Shown piece by piece: positions 26,013-34,724 of a stretch of DNA of 64,000 bases. The notes under the pieces are model-generated. The model was not told the origin of the DNA. It was given only the letters and a program-made list of their open reading frames with translations, and did no database searches. A program made the translations under genes and the position numbers. Within the stretch, counting starts at the first letter, position 1. The number at the start of each line of letters is the position of its first letter. This DNA is from Luteibacter yeojuensis (GTDB taxonomy: Bacteria > Pseudomonadota > Gammaproteobacteria > Xanthomonadales > Rhodanobacteraceae). Location: the NCBI RefSeq assembly GCF_011742875.1, contig NZ_JAAQTL010000002.1, positions 1 through 64,000 of the forward strand, read 5' to 3'.

Positions 26013-27683
26013 TCAGAGCATCGGCAGGTTCAGGCCTTGCTCCTTCGCGCAGGCGATCGCCTCGGGGTAGCCGGCATCGGCGTGGCGCATCACGCCGGTG
26101 CCCGGATCGTTCCACAGCACGCGGGCAATCCGCTTGTCCGCCGCCTCGCTGCCGTCGCAGACGATCACCACGCCGCTGTGCTGGCTGTAACCCATGCCGA
26201 CGCCGCCGCCGTGGTGCAGGCTGACCCAGGTGGCGCCGCCGGCCACGTTGAGCATGGCGTTGAGCAGCGGCCAGTCGCTCACGGCGTCGCTGCCGTCGCG
26301 CATGGCCTCGGTTTCGCGGTTCGGGCTCGCGACCGAACCGGAGTCCAGGTGATCGCGGCCGATCACCACCGGCGCCTTCAGTTCGCCGTTGCGCACCATC
26401 TCGTTGAAAGCCAGCCCGAGTCGATGACGCTGCCCCAGGCCCACCCAGCAGATGCGCGCCGGCAAGCCCTGGAAGCTGATCCGCTCACGGGCCATGTCGA
26501 GCCAGCGGTGCAGGTGCGGATCGTCGGGGATCAGCTCCTTCACCTTCGCGTCGGTCTTGTAGATGTCCTCCGGATCGCCCGAGAGCGCCACCCAGCGGAA
26601 CGGTCCCACGCCACGGCAGAACAGCGGGCGGACGAACGCCGGCACGAAACCGGGGAAGGCGAAGGCTTCGGCGAGGCCCTCGTCCTTGGCCATCTGGCGG
26701 ATATTGTTGCCATAGTCGAACGTGGGCACGCCCTTGGCGTGGAAAGCCAGCATCGCCTCGACATGGCGGCGCATGGAGGCCTTCGCCGCGCGTGCGGTGC
26801 CGGCCGGATCGCTCTTGCGCCGCTCGAACCACTCCTCCACCGTCCAGCCGGACGGCAGGTAGCCGTTGACCGGATCGTGGGCGCTGGTCTGGTCGGTCAC
26901 CGCGTCCGGACGGACGCCGCGGCGGACGAGTTCGGGCAGCACGTCGGCCGCGTTGCCCAGGAGGGCCACGGACACCGCGCGGCCTTCCTTCGCGTAGCGG
27001 TCCAGACGGGCCAGCGCGTCGTCGAGGTCGGTGGCCTGTTCGTCCACGTAGCGCGTCTTGAGGCGGAAATCGATACGGCTCTGCTGGCATTCGATCGTGA
27101 GCGAGGACGCGCCGGCGAGGCTCGCGGCCAGCGGCTGCGCGCCGCCCATGCCGCCCAGACCCGCGGTGAGTATCCAGCGGCCGGCGAGACTGCCGCCGTA
27201 ATGCTGGCGCCCCATTTCCACGAAGGTCTCGTACGTGCCCTGCACGATGCCCTGCGAACCGATGTAGATCCAGGAGCCGGCCGTCATCTGGCCGTACATC
27301 ATGAGGCCCTTGCGATCGAGTTCGTTGAAGTGCTCCCAGTTCGCCCAGGCGGGAACGAGGTTCGAGTTGGCGATGAGCACGCGCGGCGCGTCCGGGTGCG
27401 ACGGGAACACGCCCACCGGCTTGCCCGACTGCACCAGCAGGGTCTCGTCGTCGCGCAGTTCGCGCAGGCTGCGCAGGATGGCATCGAAGCACTCCCAGTT
27501 CCTGGCCGCGCGGCCGATACCGCCGTACACCACCAGTTCGGCCGGGTTTTCGGCCACTTCCGGATCGAGGTTGTTCTGCAGCATGCGGAACGGCGCTTCC
27601 GTGAGCCAGCTGCGGCAGGTGAGCTCGCTGCCGCGCGGGGCGCGGACGGTGCGGGTGGTGTCGATGCGCGTGAAGGCGGTCAT
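26013..27683 (-). CDS. hutU: Urocanate hydratase
   Basis: 556 residues, full length. Characteristic stretches include [34 protein letters not shown], the NAD-binding [37 protein letters not shown] and [20 protein letters not shown]. It adds water to urocanate to give imidazolonepropionate, the second step of histidine breakdown, with tightly bound NAD+. No other hut gene is visible nearby, so the pathway is split or rearranged. The frame is open 185 codons upstream, but ATG 27683 gives the conserved N-terminus. Confidence 0.97.
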   Translation of the reverse strand: MTAFTRIDTTRTVRAPRGSELTCRSWLTEAPFRMLQNNLDPEVAENPAELVVYGGIGRAARNWECFDAILRSLRELRDDETLLVQSGKPVGVFPSHPDAPRVLIANSNLVPAWANWEHFNELDRKGLMMYGQMTAGSWIYIGSQGIVQGTYETFVEMGRQHYGGSLAGRWILTAGLGGMGGAQPLAASLAGASSLTIECQQSRIDFRLKTRYVDEQATDLDDALARLDRYAKEGRAVSVALLGNAADVLPELVRRGVRPDAVTDQTSAHDPVNGYLPSGWTVEEWFERRKSDPAGTARAAKASMRRHVEAMLAFHAKGVPTFDYGNNIRQMAKDEGLAEAFAFPGFVPAFVRPLFCRGVGPFRWVALSGDPEDIYKTDAKVKELIPDDPHLHRWLDMARERISFQGLPARICWVGLGQRHRLGLAFNEMVRNGELKAPVVIGRDHLDSGSVASPNRETEAMRDGSDAVSDWPLLNAMLNVAGGATWVSLHHGGGVGMGYSQHSGVVIVCDGSEAADKRIARVLWNDPGTGVMRHADAGYPEAIACAKEQGLNLPML

Positions 27684-27763
27684 CGGGTGGGACTCCGTCG
27701 ATCCAGGGAATCCCCGATTATGGTCCCGCCCCGCGACCCGTCGCCAGTGTGGGCTTGGCCGCC

Positions 27764-28174
27764 CTAGCGGCCCGCCGTACCCGAACGCGCCGGCGCGTTT
27801 TCCGTGGTCGCCGGCTGCGGCAGGGTCTGGTAGCGCCGCGCGGCCGCGTCCTGGCGTGCACGGTACAACTGCTGCTCGCTGCGGTCGGCGCTGTCCAGCT
27901 GATTGCGCAGCGCCGGATCCGTCGTGTTGGCGCGCTGCCGGTCCAGGTTGCCCTGGCGCAGCTGCTCGCGCAGCGCGTTCTGGTTCTGGCGGTCCTGGAA
28001 CTGCTGCCTGTCCACCTGCCGCTGCCATTGCTGGCTGGGACTCGGCGTGGTGATGACGATGGGCTTCGGGCGCGGAGGCGGCGCGGGTTTCGCTGGCTGG
28101 GTCTGCGCGGCCACCAGCGCGGGAAGCGCCGCAGCCAGCAGGCCCAGCAGGATTTTGCGTGATGAATTGGTCAT
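27764..28174 (-). CDS. Small secreted glutamine/arginine-rich protein, function unknown
   Basis: 136 residues with a clear signal peptide ([24 protein letters not shown]), a proline-rich stretch ([10 protein letters not shown]), then a charged helical segment rich in Gln and Arg (about 46-110), possibly coiled coil. No family is recognised. It starts 54 bases from the divergent phosphodiesterase gene. Confidence 0.7.
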   Translation of the reverse strand: MTNSSRKILLGLLAAALPALVAAQTQPAKPAPPPRPKPIVITTPSPSQQWQRQVDRQQFQDRQNQNALREQLRQGNLDRQRANTTDPALRNQLDSADRSEQQLYRARQDAAARRYQTLPQPATTENAPARSGTAGR

Positions 28175-28227
28175 GGGACTCGTCCATCATGGAAGGATTG
28201 TCTGCTCCAGAGCCTACGTCTTCGCCC

Positions 28228-29505
28228 ATGAACGCCACGTTTTCCCGCCGGAGCGCCCTGCTCGCGTTGCTCCTGCTCCTGATGCCGCTGGCCGGCTGCG
28301 CCGTTCGCCCTGCCGCGCCCGCCGCGACGCCGCACGCCGTCCTCCTGGTGTCGATCGACGCTTTCCGCGCCGACTACATCGACCGCGGCCTCACGCCGAA
28401 CCTCGTGGCGCTCGCGCATGACGGCACCACGACGCCGTATATGCTGCCGTCGTTCCCTTCGCTGACCTTCCCCAACCACTACACGCTGGTGACCGGCCGG
28501 GTCCCGGATCGCAACGGCATCGTCAACAACACCATGCGGGACGAGCGGCTGGGCAGGTTCAGCCTGGGCAACCGCGACGCCACGGCCGACGGCCGCTGGT
28601 GGGCTGAAGCCGAGCCGATCTGGGTCACCGCCCAGAAACACGGGCTGCGCACGGCAACCATGTTCTGGCCGGGAACGGAAGCGGAGATCCATGGCGTACG
28701 GCCGGATCACTGGATGCCGTTCGACGACGCGCTGACACCGCGACAGCGCGTGGACAAACTGCTTTCCTGGATCGACGGCGACAGTCCGAAGCCCGTATTC
28801 GATACGCTCTACTTCGACGACGTGGACCACGCGGGTCACGCGTTCGGACCGGATTCGCAGGAGGTGAACGATGCCCTGCGCAAGGTCGACGACGCGCTCG
28901 GCTACCTCGTCGCGCAACTGCGCCGGCGCGGGCTGTACGACACGACGAACCTCGTCGTCGTCTCCGATCACGGCATGGCCGACGTGCCGCGCGGCAACAT
29001 CGTGTTCGCCGACGAGGAAACCGACCTCGATGCGCTGGATGCCGTGTCCTACGGCGTGATGGCTACCTTCAACGCGAAGCCCGGGGTGGACGCCTCGCAC
29101 GCGGTCGCACGCCTGCTGGGTCCGCACGCGCACATGCGCTGCTATCGGAAGGAAGATCTGCCCGCCCGCCTGGATTACGGCAGGAACCCGCGCGTGCCCG
29201 CCTATCTCTGCCTGGCGGAAACGGGCTGGTCGATCACCAGCCACGCGACCCTGGCGAAACGCAAGGACCCGATGTCGCGCGGCGAGCATGGCTACGACAA
29301 CCTGGACCCCAGCATGCGCGCCCTCTTCGTCGCGCGCGGGCCCGATATCGGGCGCGGCGTGACGATCGCGCCCTTCCCCAACGTGGACGTCTATCCGCTC
29401 CTGGCCCACTTGCTCGGCCTGGAACCGCTCCCGAACGACGGCAACCTCGACGACGTGAAGGGCGCGTTGCGCGCGACGGGGGCCCCGGCGCGCCAATTCC
29501 CGTAG
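28228..29505 (+). CDS. Ectonucleotide pyrophosphatase/phosphodiesterase lipoprotein (NPP family)
   Basis: 425 residues. The signal sequence ends in the lipobox LAGC (Cys24). The alkaline-phosphatase fold follows: metal Asp44 ([10 protein letters not shown]), nucleophile Thr80 in [32 protein letters not shown] and EHGYDN with its metal-binding His. NPPs cleave nucleotide or lipid phosphodiesters outside the cytoplasm with two zinc ions. ATG 28228 is preferred as it opens the signal peptide directly; 28159 in frame would add 23 residues. It is followed nine bases later by a small gene and may head the operon that includes bphO-bphP. Confidence 0.9.
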   Translation: MNATFSRRSALLALLLLLMPLAGCAVRPAAPAATPHAVLLVSIDAFRADYIDRGLTPNLVALAHDGTTTPYMLPSFPSLTFPNHYTLVTGRVPDRNGIVNNTMRDERLGRFSLGNRDATADGRWWAEAEPIWVTAQKHGLRTATMFWPGTEAEIHGVRPDHWMPFDDALTPRQRVDKLLSWIDGDSPKPVFDTLYFDDVDHAGHAFGPDSQEVNDALRKVDDALGYLVAQLRRRGLYDTTNLVVVSDHGMADVPRGNIVFADEETDLDALDAVSYGVMATFNAKPGVDASHAVARLLGPHAHMRCYRKEDLPARLDYGRNPRVPAYLCLAETGWSITSHATLAKRKDPMSRGEHGYDNLDPSMRALFVARGPDIGRGVTIAPFPNVDVYPLLAHLLGLEPLPNDGNLDDVKGALRATGAPARQFP

Positions 29506-29514
29506 AATCGGGGC

Positions 29515-29907
29515 ATGCGCCAGATCTATACATCGCCCCGCCAGGACAACATCGACCGCATCGTGGCCCTGCTCGACGAGCACGGCATCGAGACGACGGT
29601 GACCAACCGCTCGACCTGGAACCGACCGACCTACCAGCGGTTCAGTTATTCGCAGCGCCAGGACGATCGCAACGCCTGGCCGCAGGTCTGGGTAAAGCAT
29701 GCCGACGATTTCCCGAAGGCGCGCGGCCTGCTGAAGGAGATCGGCATCGAGCCGGTGGTCCGGTTCCAGGAAGAATTGCAGCTGCACCGCCAGCCGGACA
29801 ACCGTCCGCGGCCCCAGCGCACCGCCTCCCGCGTGCGCCTCATGGTGCTCGCCATCGTCGCCGGGGTGATGCTCATCGCGGTGCTCAGGGCCACACAGGT
29901 GCTCTGA
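29515..29907 (+). CDS. DUF2007-like small protein with C-terminal membrane helix
   Basis: 130 residues. The N-terminal part (MRQIYTSPRQDNIDRIVALLDEHGIET) resembles DUF2007-type domains, PII-like folds that often sit in membrane-tethered proteins; a basic proline-rich linker and a single C-terminal helix (LMVLAIVAGVMLIAVL) follow. Xanthomonadales carry relatives annotated only as pathogenicity-like proteins. The gene is tightly placed between the phosphodiesterase and bphO (the next start follows the stop directly). Function unknown. Confidence 0.7.
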   Translation: MRQIYTSPRQDNIDRIVALLDEHGIETTVTNRSTWNRPTYQRFSYSQRQDDRNAWPQVWVKHADDFPKARGLLKEIGIEPVVRFQEELQLHRQPDNRPRPQRTASRVRLMVLAIVAGVMLIAVLRATQVL

Positions 29908-30555
29908 GTGGACGGCGCCCGCGCAGTCCCTTCGCCGGCCCACATCGTCCTTCGCGAGTCCACGCGCGCCGCGCACGAGGCGGCCGAGGACTCCCCCGCG
30001 ATGCGGCGGCTGTTGGCGGGGGAGCTTGGCGAGACGGGTTACCTCGGCTTGCTCGGGGCGCACTGGGACTTGTTCCGCGACTGGGAGGAGCAACGCGGCC
30101 GGTGGCTCATGGGCCATGTCGCGGATGCAGGCTGGCGATACCTCTCCCGGGCAAGCCGTCTCGCCATGGATATCCACGGCGCGTGCTCCGTGAACGAGCC
30201 GCTAAAGCGGCGAAAGGTGCTCGACTCGGGCTTGCCCGCTGCCGCGGGATCGCCGGCAGCAGCCGGTTCCCATAAGGCCGCGCTCCTGCACGAAGCCTGG
30301 GGCGAGCTTTACGTCATCGAAGGCTCGGCCCTCGGCGGGCGCGTCATCGTGAAGCGCCTGCGCGAGCGGTTCCCCACCCTTTCCCATCATTTCTACGCCA
30401 TCGGCGAAAACGCCGACGAACCGTGGCCCCGCTTCCAGTCGGTGCTCGATCGCGAGCTGACCGATCGGGCCGCGTTGCAGTCCGCCGTCGCCGGCGCGCT
30501 GCGGATGTTCGCGCGCTTTCACCAGACGCTACAGGACGACGCCCCGCATGTCTGA
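29908..30555 (+). CDS. bphO: Biliverdin-producing heme oxygenase (BphO type) with repeat-derived insert
   Basis: 215 residues, GTG start directly after the previous stop. HO signatures: the proximal histidine region LRESTRAAHEAAEDSPAMRRL (His19 or close by) and WGELYVIEGSALGGRVIVKRL, followed by FYAIGENADEPWPRF. It opens heme to biliverdin, the chromophore of the phytochrome encoded by the next gene, which it overlaps by eight bases. Residues about 96-122 (LKRRKVLDSGLPAAAGSPAA and flanks) are encoded by an embedded palindromic repeat and are not expected in this family. The insert lies between the first helices and the LYVIEGS helix, so folding may be tolerated; activity is uncertain. Confidence 0.85.
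   Translation: MDGARAVPSPAHIVLRESTRAAHEAAEDSPAMRRLLAGELGETGYLGLLGAHWDLFRDWEEQRGRWLMGHVADAGWRYLSRASRLAMDIHGACSVNEPLKRRKVLDSGLPAAAGSPAAAGSHKAALLHEAWGELYVIEGSALGGRVIVKRLRERFPTLSHHFYAIGENADEPWPRFQSVLDRELTDRAALQSAVAGALRMFARFHQTLQDDAPHV
30194..30274. repeat. Palindromic repeat embedded in the heme oxygenase reading frame
   Basis: The segment begins GAGCCGCTAAAGCGGCGA and ends CCGGCAGCAGCCGGTTCCCA, the same architecture as the intergenic element at 62836-62922. A 28-base run is identical between 30230-30257 here and 62877-62904 there. Its length of about 81 bases keeps the frame open. It belongs to the variant subfamily, not to the GCTATAGC form. Confidence 0.85.
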
Positions 30556-32044
30556 CCTTCCCGATCTGACCGCCTGCGATCGCGAGCCCATCCACATCCC
30601 GGGCTCCATCCAGCCCCACGGCGCCCTGATCGTCGTCGACGCCGTCACACGGACCGTCCTTCAGGCCAGCGAAAACATAGGCGACATCGTCGGCATCGAG
30701 GTAGAGACGGCACTCGACGCGCCGCTGCACGAGCTGATCGACCTTCCGGGCGAACTCTTCGGCGCCACGCGCCCCGCGCATAGCGCCTGGGTGCCGGTCG
30801 ATTTTCCCCATGCGAAAAAGACCGGCGCGTGGCACGCGGCCGTGCATGCCTACGACACCCGCTGGCTCATCGAGATCGAGCCGCGCGAAAGCTACTTCGA
30901 GGACGATCCGGCCCGCACCGCCCAGGACATGGCGCGCAGGCTGGAGGGCGATCCCAACGTGGAGCGCGCCGCCGCGCGCACCGCACGCACCATCCGCAGC
31001 CTGCTCGGCTACGACCGCGTCATGGTCTACCGTTTCGATCGCGACTGGCACGGCGAGATCATCGCCGAAGCCCGTCGCGACGACCTGGAGGCGTACCTCG
31101 GACTGCACTATCCGGCGACCGATATTCCGGCACAGGCGCGCGCCCTCTACCTGCGCAATCGTGTGCGCCAGATCAGCGACTGCAAATACGTGCCCGCCCG
31201 CATCCTGCCGGCTTACGACCCGGTGACCGCGACCGCCACCGACCTCAGCGACGTATCGCTGCGCAGCGTCTCGCCGGTGCATCTCGAATACCTCGGCAAC
31301 ATGGGCGTCACCGCGACCCTGGTCGCCTCCATCATCGTCGACGGCCGGCTCTGGGGCCTTGTTTCCTGCCACCACTACAGCCCCTTCTTCGCGGACCACC
31401 GCATGCGCGAGGCCGCGGATGCGCTGGCCCGGGCGTTCGCCATGCGCGTGGCCGAGATCGAGGAACTGGCGGAGATCGACATCGAGAGCACGCTGCTCAC
31501 GGTGCGCGAAAAGCTGATCACCGCGTTCAACGAGAGCGACCGGATCGATCCCGGCATGCTCGCCCGGCTCGCACCCGAACTGCTCGAAGTGGTCGATGCC
31601 GACGGTGTGGCCATCCTCGCCGGCGGCCGCGTGGTACGCCACGGCCAGGTGCCCGGCGAAGCCGCGCTGCTGCGTATCCGCGACATCGCCAGCAAGGACG
31701 CGATCGACGCCGGCGGCGTGGTGCATACCGACGAGGCCGGCTCGTGGCACGCGGAGCTGGCCGACCCCGCGATCACGGAACTGGCCGCCGGCCTCGTCTA
31801 CCTGCCCCTGCCATCCGGTCCCGGCGATGCCGTGATCTGGACGCGTACCGAGCAGGTCCGTCAGGTTCGCTGGGGCGGCAACCCCTCGCTGGCCAAGCTG
31901 GAGACGATTCCGGGCGCGAGGCTGTCGCCCCGGCAGAGTTTCGAAGCATGGCAGGAAACCGTGCGCGGCCGCTCACGGCCCTGGTCGCGCCAGCACCTGG
32001 ACTCGGCGCGTGCATTGCGTGAACTGATCGAACAATCGCGGTGA
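30548..32044 (+). CDS. bphP: Bacteriophytochrome photosensory module (PAS-GAF-PHY) without output domain
   Basis: 498 residues. Cys10 (LTACDREPIHIPGSIQPHG) is the biliverdin-attachment cysteine of bacterial phytochromes. The PAS (20-110), GAF (about 130-305; YPATDIPAQARALYLRN, SCHHYSPFFADH) and PHY (about 320-490; SPRQSFEAW tongue) domains are all present. The protein ends at RALRELIEQSR, where the signalling helix normally leads into a histidine kinase or other effector; none follows in this frame or the next gene. It senses red/far-red light with biliverdin made by BphO. It may signal through a partner protein or be the remnant of a longer receptor. Confidence 0.93.
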   Translation: MSDLPDLTACDREPIHIPGSIQPHGALIVVDAVTRTVLQASENIGDIVGIEVETALDAPLHELIDLPGELFGATRPAHSAWVPVDFPHAKKTGAWHAAVHAYDTRWLIEIEPRESYFEDDPARTAQDMARRLEGDPNVERAAARTARTIRSLLGYDRVMVYRFDRDWHGEIIAEARRDDLEAYLGLHYPATDIPAQARALYLRNRVRQISDCKYVPARILPAYDPVTATATDLSDVSLRSVSPVHLEYLGNMGVTATLVASIIVDGRLWGLVSCHHYSPFFADHRMREAADALARAFAMRVAEIEELAEIDIESTLLTVREKLITAFNESDRIDPGMLARLAPELLEVVDADGVAILAGGRVVRHGQVPGEAALLRIRDIASKDAIDAGGVVHTDEAGSWHAELADPAITELAAGLVYLPLPSGPGDAVIWTRTEQVRQVRWGGNPSLAKLETIPGARLSPRQSFEAWQETVRGRSRPWSRQHLDSARALRELIEQSR

Positions 32045-32078
32045 CGCGCCGCCCGCCGTGGCGCTATAACATCGGGGC

Positions 32079-32780
32079 ATGACCGACCGTGTCCGCCTGT
32101 TCCAGACCTTGCCGCACACCTGCGGCTATTTCGCCGAGCGGACGGCGCAGAACCTCGTGGTCGATCCCGGTGCGCCGCATCTCGACAGGCTCTACGGACC
32201 CGCGCTCGCCAAGGGATTCCGCCGGGCGGGCGGCCACCTCTACCTTCCGCAGTGCACCGCATGCCAGGCCTGCGTGCCCTGCCGTATCGATGTCGACGGC
32301 TTTTCCATCGACCGCGGCCAGCGGCGCTGCCTGAAGCGCAACGCCGACCTGACGGTAAACGAGCAGATGCCGGGTTTCACCCACGAGCGGCACGCGCTCT
32401 ACCAGCGCTACCTGCATGCGCGGCACAGCGGCGGCGGCATGGACGCGGCGGACGCGGAGGATTTCCAGCGCTTCCTCGCGGCACCCTGGAGTCCCACGCT
32501 GTTCCTGGAATTCCGCAAGGGGCGGCGGCTGCTTGGCGTCGCGGTGACCGACATGGCGCTGGCCGGCCTTTCGGCCGTCTATACATTCTTCGATCCGGAC
32601 GAGCAGGCGCGGAGCCTCGGCACCTTCGGGATCCTGCAACAGGTGGAACTGGCGAAGCGGCGCGGCGTGCCGTATGTCTACCTGGGCTTCTGGATCGCCG
32701 GGCACCCGAAGATGGATTACAAGCGGCACTTCAAGCCGCTGGAAATCCGCAAGCATGGGCGCTGGATCCCGATGCCATGA
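32079..32780 (+). CDS. bpt: Aspartate/glutamate leucyltransferase (Bpt)
   Basis: 233 residues. The N-terminal ATE domain has the cysteine pattern LPQCTACQACVPCRI, and the C-terminal part has AVYTFFDPDEQARSLGTF, YLGFWIAGHPKMDYKRHFKPLE. Bpt moves Leu from tRNA to N-terminal Asp or Glu of proteins, marking them for ClpS/ClpAP breakdown by the N-degron pathway. It starts 34 bases after bphP with no obvious functional link; a palindromic repeat follows. Confidence 0.95.
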   Translation: MTDRVRLFQTLPHTCGYFAERTAQNLVVDPGAPHLDRLYGPALAKGFRRAGGHLYLPQCTACQACVPCRIDVDGFSIDRGQRRCLKRNADLTVNEQMPGFTHERHALYQRYLHARHSGGGMDAADAEDFQRFLAAPWSPTLFLEFRKGRRLLGVAVTDMALAGLSAVYTFFDPDEQARSLGTFGILQQVELAKRRGVPYVYLGFWIAGHPKMDYKRHFKPLEIRKHGRWIPMP

Positions 32781-32790
32781 TTTCGCAGCC

Positions 32791-32870
32791 CTGTAGGAGC
32801 CGCTATAGCGGCGAGGAAACCTTGCGATAACGCGGCAAGATTGCTCTCGCCGCTATAGCGGCTCCTACAG
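32791..32870. repeat. Paired palindromic repeat, copy 3
   Basis: Inverted arms CTGTAGGAGCCGCTATAGCG and the reverse at 32850-32870 flank a spacer with GCGGCAAGATTGCT, nearly the same spacer as in the copy at 22502. It lies between convergent bpt and the BtuF-like gene. Confidence 0.9.
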
Positions 32871-32877
32871 GGGCAGG

Positions 32878-33675
32878 TCAGCGCCTTGCCCAGCGCGCGA
32901 TCACCTCGTGCATCGCCTCGATGCCGTCGAACAGCGCCGCCGGGCCGGGCTGCAGGATGATCGGCGACTTGATCTCGTGCAACTCGCCGTCGCGGACGGC
33001 GGGCATGTCGGCCCAGCCTGGACGGGCGGCCACGCGTTCCGGCCGGAAGCGCTTGCCGCACCAGGAGCCGAAGACGATGTCCGGCGCACGCCGGACCACT
33101 TCCATCGGGTCCGCGAGGATACGCTGCTTCGCCAACGGCTCCTCGAGCAGTTCCGGAAACACGTCGTCGCCGCCGGCGATGCGCACCAACTCGCCCACCC
33201 AGCGGATGCCGGTGATGAGCGGCTCGTCCCACTCCTCGAAATACACCCGCGGCCGACGTGGCAAGGCGGTCGCCTGCGCGGCGATCCGGGCCAGCTGCGC
33301 TTCGACCCGCCGGGCCAGCTCCTCGGCTTTCGCCGTGGCGCCGACCATGGCGCCCAGACGGCGGATATAGGCCACGATGCCATCCACGCTGCGGTGGTTG
33401 CTGATCCATACCTCCACGCCCGCCCGGATAAGCTCCTGTGCGATGTCGGCCTGCAGGTCGGAGAAGCCAATGGCGAGATCGGGTTTCAGGTCGAGGATCT
33501 GGCCGATCTTCGCGCTGGTGAAAGCGGAGACTTTCGGCTTTTCCTTGCGTGCCCTCGGCGGCCGCACGGTGAAGCCGGAAATACCGACGATGCGATGCTC
33601 CTCGCCGATGGCGTAGAGGACTTCGGTCGGTTCTTCGGTGAGGCAGACGATTCGCTGCGGATAGGCGTCGGACAT
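32878..33675 (-). CDS. BtuF-like periplasmic-binding-fold protein, no signal peptide
   Basis: 265 residues with the helical-backbone-linked binding fold of vitamin B12/siderophore binding proteins: RIVCLTEEPTEVLYAIGEEHRIVGISGFT, LKPDLAIGFSDLQADIA, VWISNHRSVDGIVAYIRRLGAMVGA and the ADPMEVVRRAPDIVFGSWCG segment. No signal peptide precedes the domain, unusual for BtuF; cytoplasmic relatives annotated as cobalamin-binding proteins exist. No transporter genes are adjacent. The ATG overlaps the stop of yjbQ (ATGA). Ligand uncertain. Confidence 0.8.
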   Translation of the reverse strand: MSDAYPQRIVCLTEEPTEVLYAIGEEHRIVGISGFTVRPPRARKEKPKVSAFTSAKIGQILDLKPDLAIGFSDLQADIAQELIRAGVEVWISNHRSVDGIVAYIRRLGAMVGATAKAEELARRVEAQLARIAAQATALPRRPRVYFEEWDEPLITGIRWVGELVRIAGGDDVFPELLEEPLAKQRILADPMEVVRRAPDIVFGSWCGKRFRPERVAARPGWADMPAVRDGELHEIKSPIILQPGPAALFDGIEAMHEVIARWARR

Positions 33676-34115
33676 CAGTGGCCTGAGACGGTTACTGTGA
33701 TCTTGCGCTGGTGCGCTTCGTGACGGTGCTCGTAGAGGAACACGCCCTGCCACGTCCCGAGCAAGGGCTTGCCGCCGTGCACGGGGAGCGAGAGCGAGAC
33801 GCCGGTGAGCACCGCGCGCACATGGGCGGGCATGTCGTCGGGGCCTTCGTCGCGATGCCGGAACAGCGGATCGCCGTCGGGCACGAGACGCGCGAAGAAC
33901 CGCTCCAGGTCGGCCACGACGACCGGGTCCGCGTTCTCGCCGACGAGCAGCGAGGCGCTGGTGTGCTGCACGAAGACATGCGCGACGCCGGTGCCGACCC
34001 CGCTCGCGACCACCGCCTCCGCGATGCGGTCGGTGATCTCGCTGAGCGACCGTCCGCGCGTGTGCACGGTGAACGTGGTCTGCGCGATGTGCTGGACGGG
34101 CTGGGCTCGGCTCAT
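33675..34115 (-). CDS. yjbQ: YjbQ family protein (UPF0047)
   Basis: 146 residues. Family marks: GRSLSEITDRIAEAV, GVAHVFVQHTSASLLVGENADPVV, YRH-like LFRHRDEGPDDMPAHVRAVL and the ending LLGTWQGVFLYEHRHEAHQRKITVTV. E. coli YjbQ shows low thiamine-phosphate synthase activity; the real role of the family is unclear. It is coupled to the BtuF-like gene and lies nine bases after pdxH. Confidence 0.92.
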   Translation of the reverse strand: MSRAQPVQHIAQTTFTVHTRGRSLSEITDRIAEAVVASGVGTGVAHVFVQHTSASLLVGENADPVVVADLERFFARLVPDGDPLFRHRDEGPDDMPAHVRAVLTGVSLSLPVHGGKPLLGTWQGVFLYEHRHEAHQRKITVTVSGH

Positions 34116-34124
34116 GGTCGACTC

Positions 34125-34712
34125 CTAGGGATAAAGCAGACGGCTCGTCCAGCTTGTACCGTCGGCGGCGTGCACGATGCGTTCGTGGAGGCGGAACGTG
34201 GCGCCGTACCAGAATTCCACGCGGTCCGGCTCCACGAGGTATCCGCCCCAGTGCGGCGGACGCGGCACGTCGCGGCCCGCGAATTCATTCTCGTAATGCG
34301 CCACGCGGTCCTCGAAGGTCTGCCGGTCCGGAAGCTCCCGGCTCTGCTTCGACGCCCACGCTCCGATCTGGCTGCCGCGGGCGCGGGTGGCGAAATAGGC
34401 ATCCGACTCGTCGGCGTCCGTCTTCGTGGCACGGCCTTCGAAGCGGACCTGGATGCCTTCGCGGATCTGCTTCCAATGGAAGCACAGCGCCACCTGCGCA
34501 TGCTGCGCGATCTCGCCGGCCTTGGCGCTTTCGTAGTTGGTGAAGAAGCGCAGGCCTTTCTCGTCGATGGCCTTGAGCAGCACGATGCGTGAATGGACCC
34601 GGCCGCCGCTGTCCACGGTGGAGAGGTTCATGGCGGTGGGTTCGCGGTCGCCGCTGGCCCTGGCCTCGGCGAGCAGGCCGCGGAAGGTATCGAGGATCGG
34701 TGGGGTGAGCAT
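34125..34712 (-). CDS. pdxH: Pyridoxine/pyridoxamine 5'-phosphate oxidase
   Basis: 195 residues. FMN- and substrate-binding stretches: AMNLSTVDSGGRVHSRIVLLKAIDEKGLRFFTNYESAKAGEIA, the SQIGAWASKQSREL loop and RPPHWGGYLVEPDRVEFWYG, ending RLHERIVHA and SRLLYP. It makes pyridoxal 5'-phosphate using FMN and oxygen. It is a little shorter than the E. coli enzyme at the N-terminus. ATG 34712 is the best start; the frame is open much further up but overlaps the divergent kinase gene. No good ribosome binding site is visible. Confidence 0.95.
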   Translation of the reverse strand: MLTPPILDTFRGLLAEARASGDREPTAMNLSTVDSGGRVHSRIVLLKAIDEKGLRFFTNYESAKAGEIAQHAQVALCFHWKQIREGIQVRFEGRATKTDADESDAYFATRARGSQIGAWASKQSRELPDRQTFEDRVAHYENEFAGRDVPRPPHWGGYLVEPDRVEFWYGATFRLHERIVHAADGTSWTSRLLYP

Positions 34713-34724
34713 GACGAGGGGGCT

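Noticed and set aside
26013..27683. A complete histidine-utilisation operon around hutU
   Set aside because: Neighbouring genes are an MsrA, a small secreted protein and a phosphodiesterase; no hutH, hutI or hutG is seen.
28171..30177. 668-codon minus-strand frame across the phosphodiesterase and bphO genes
   Set aside because: Crosses several real genes on the other strand and shows no family features.
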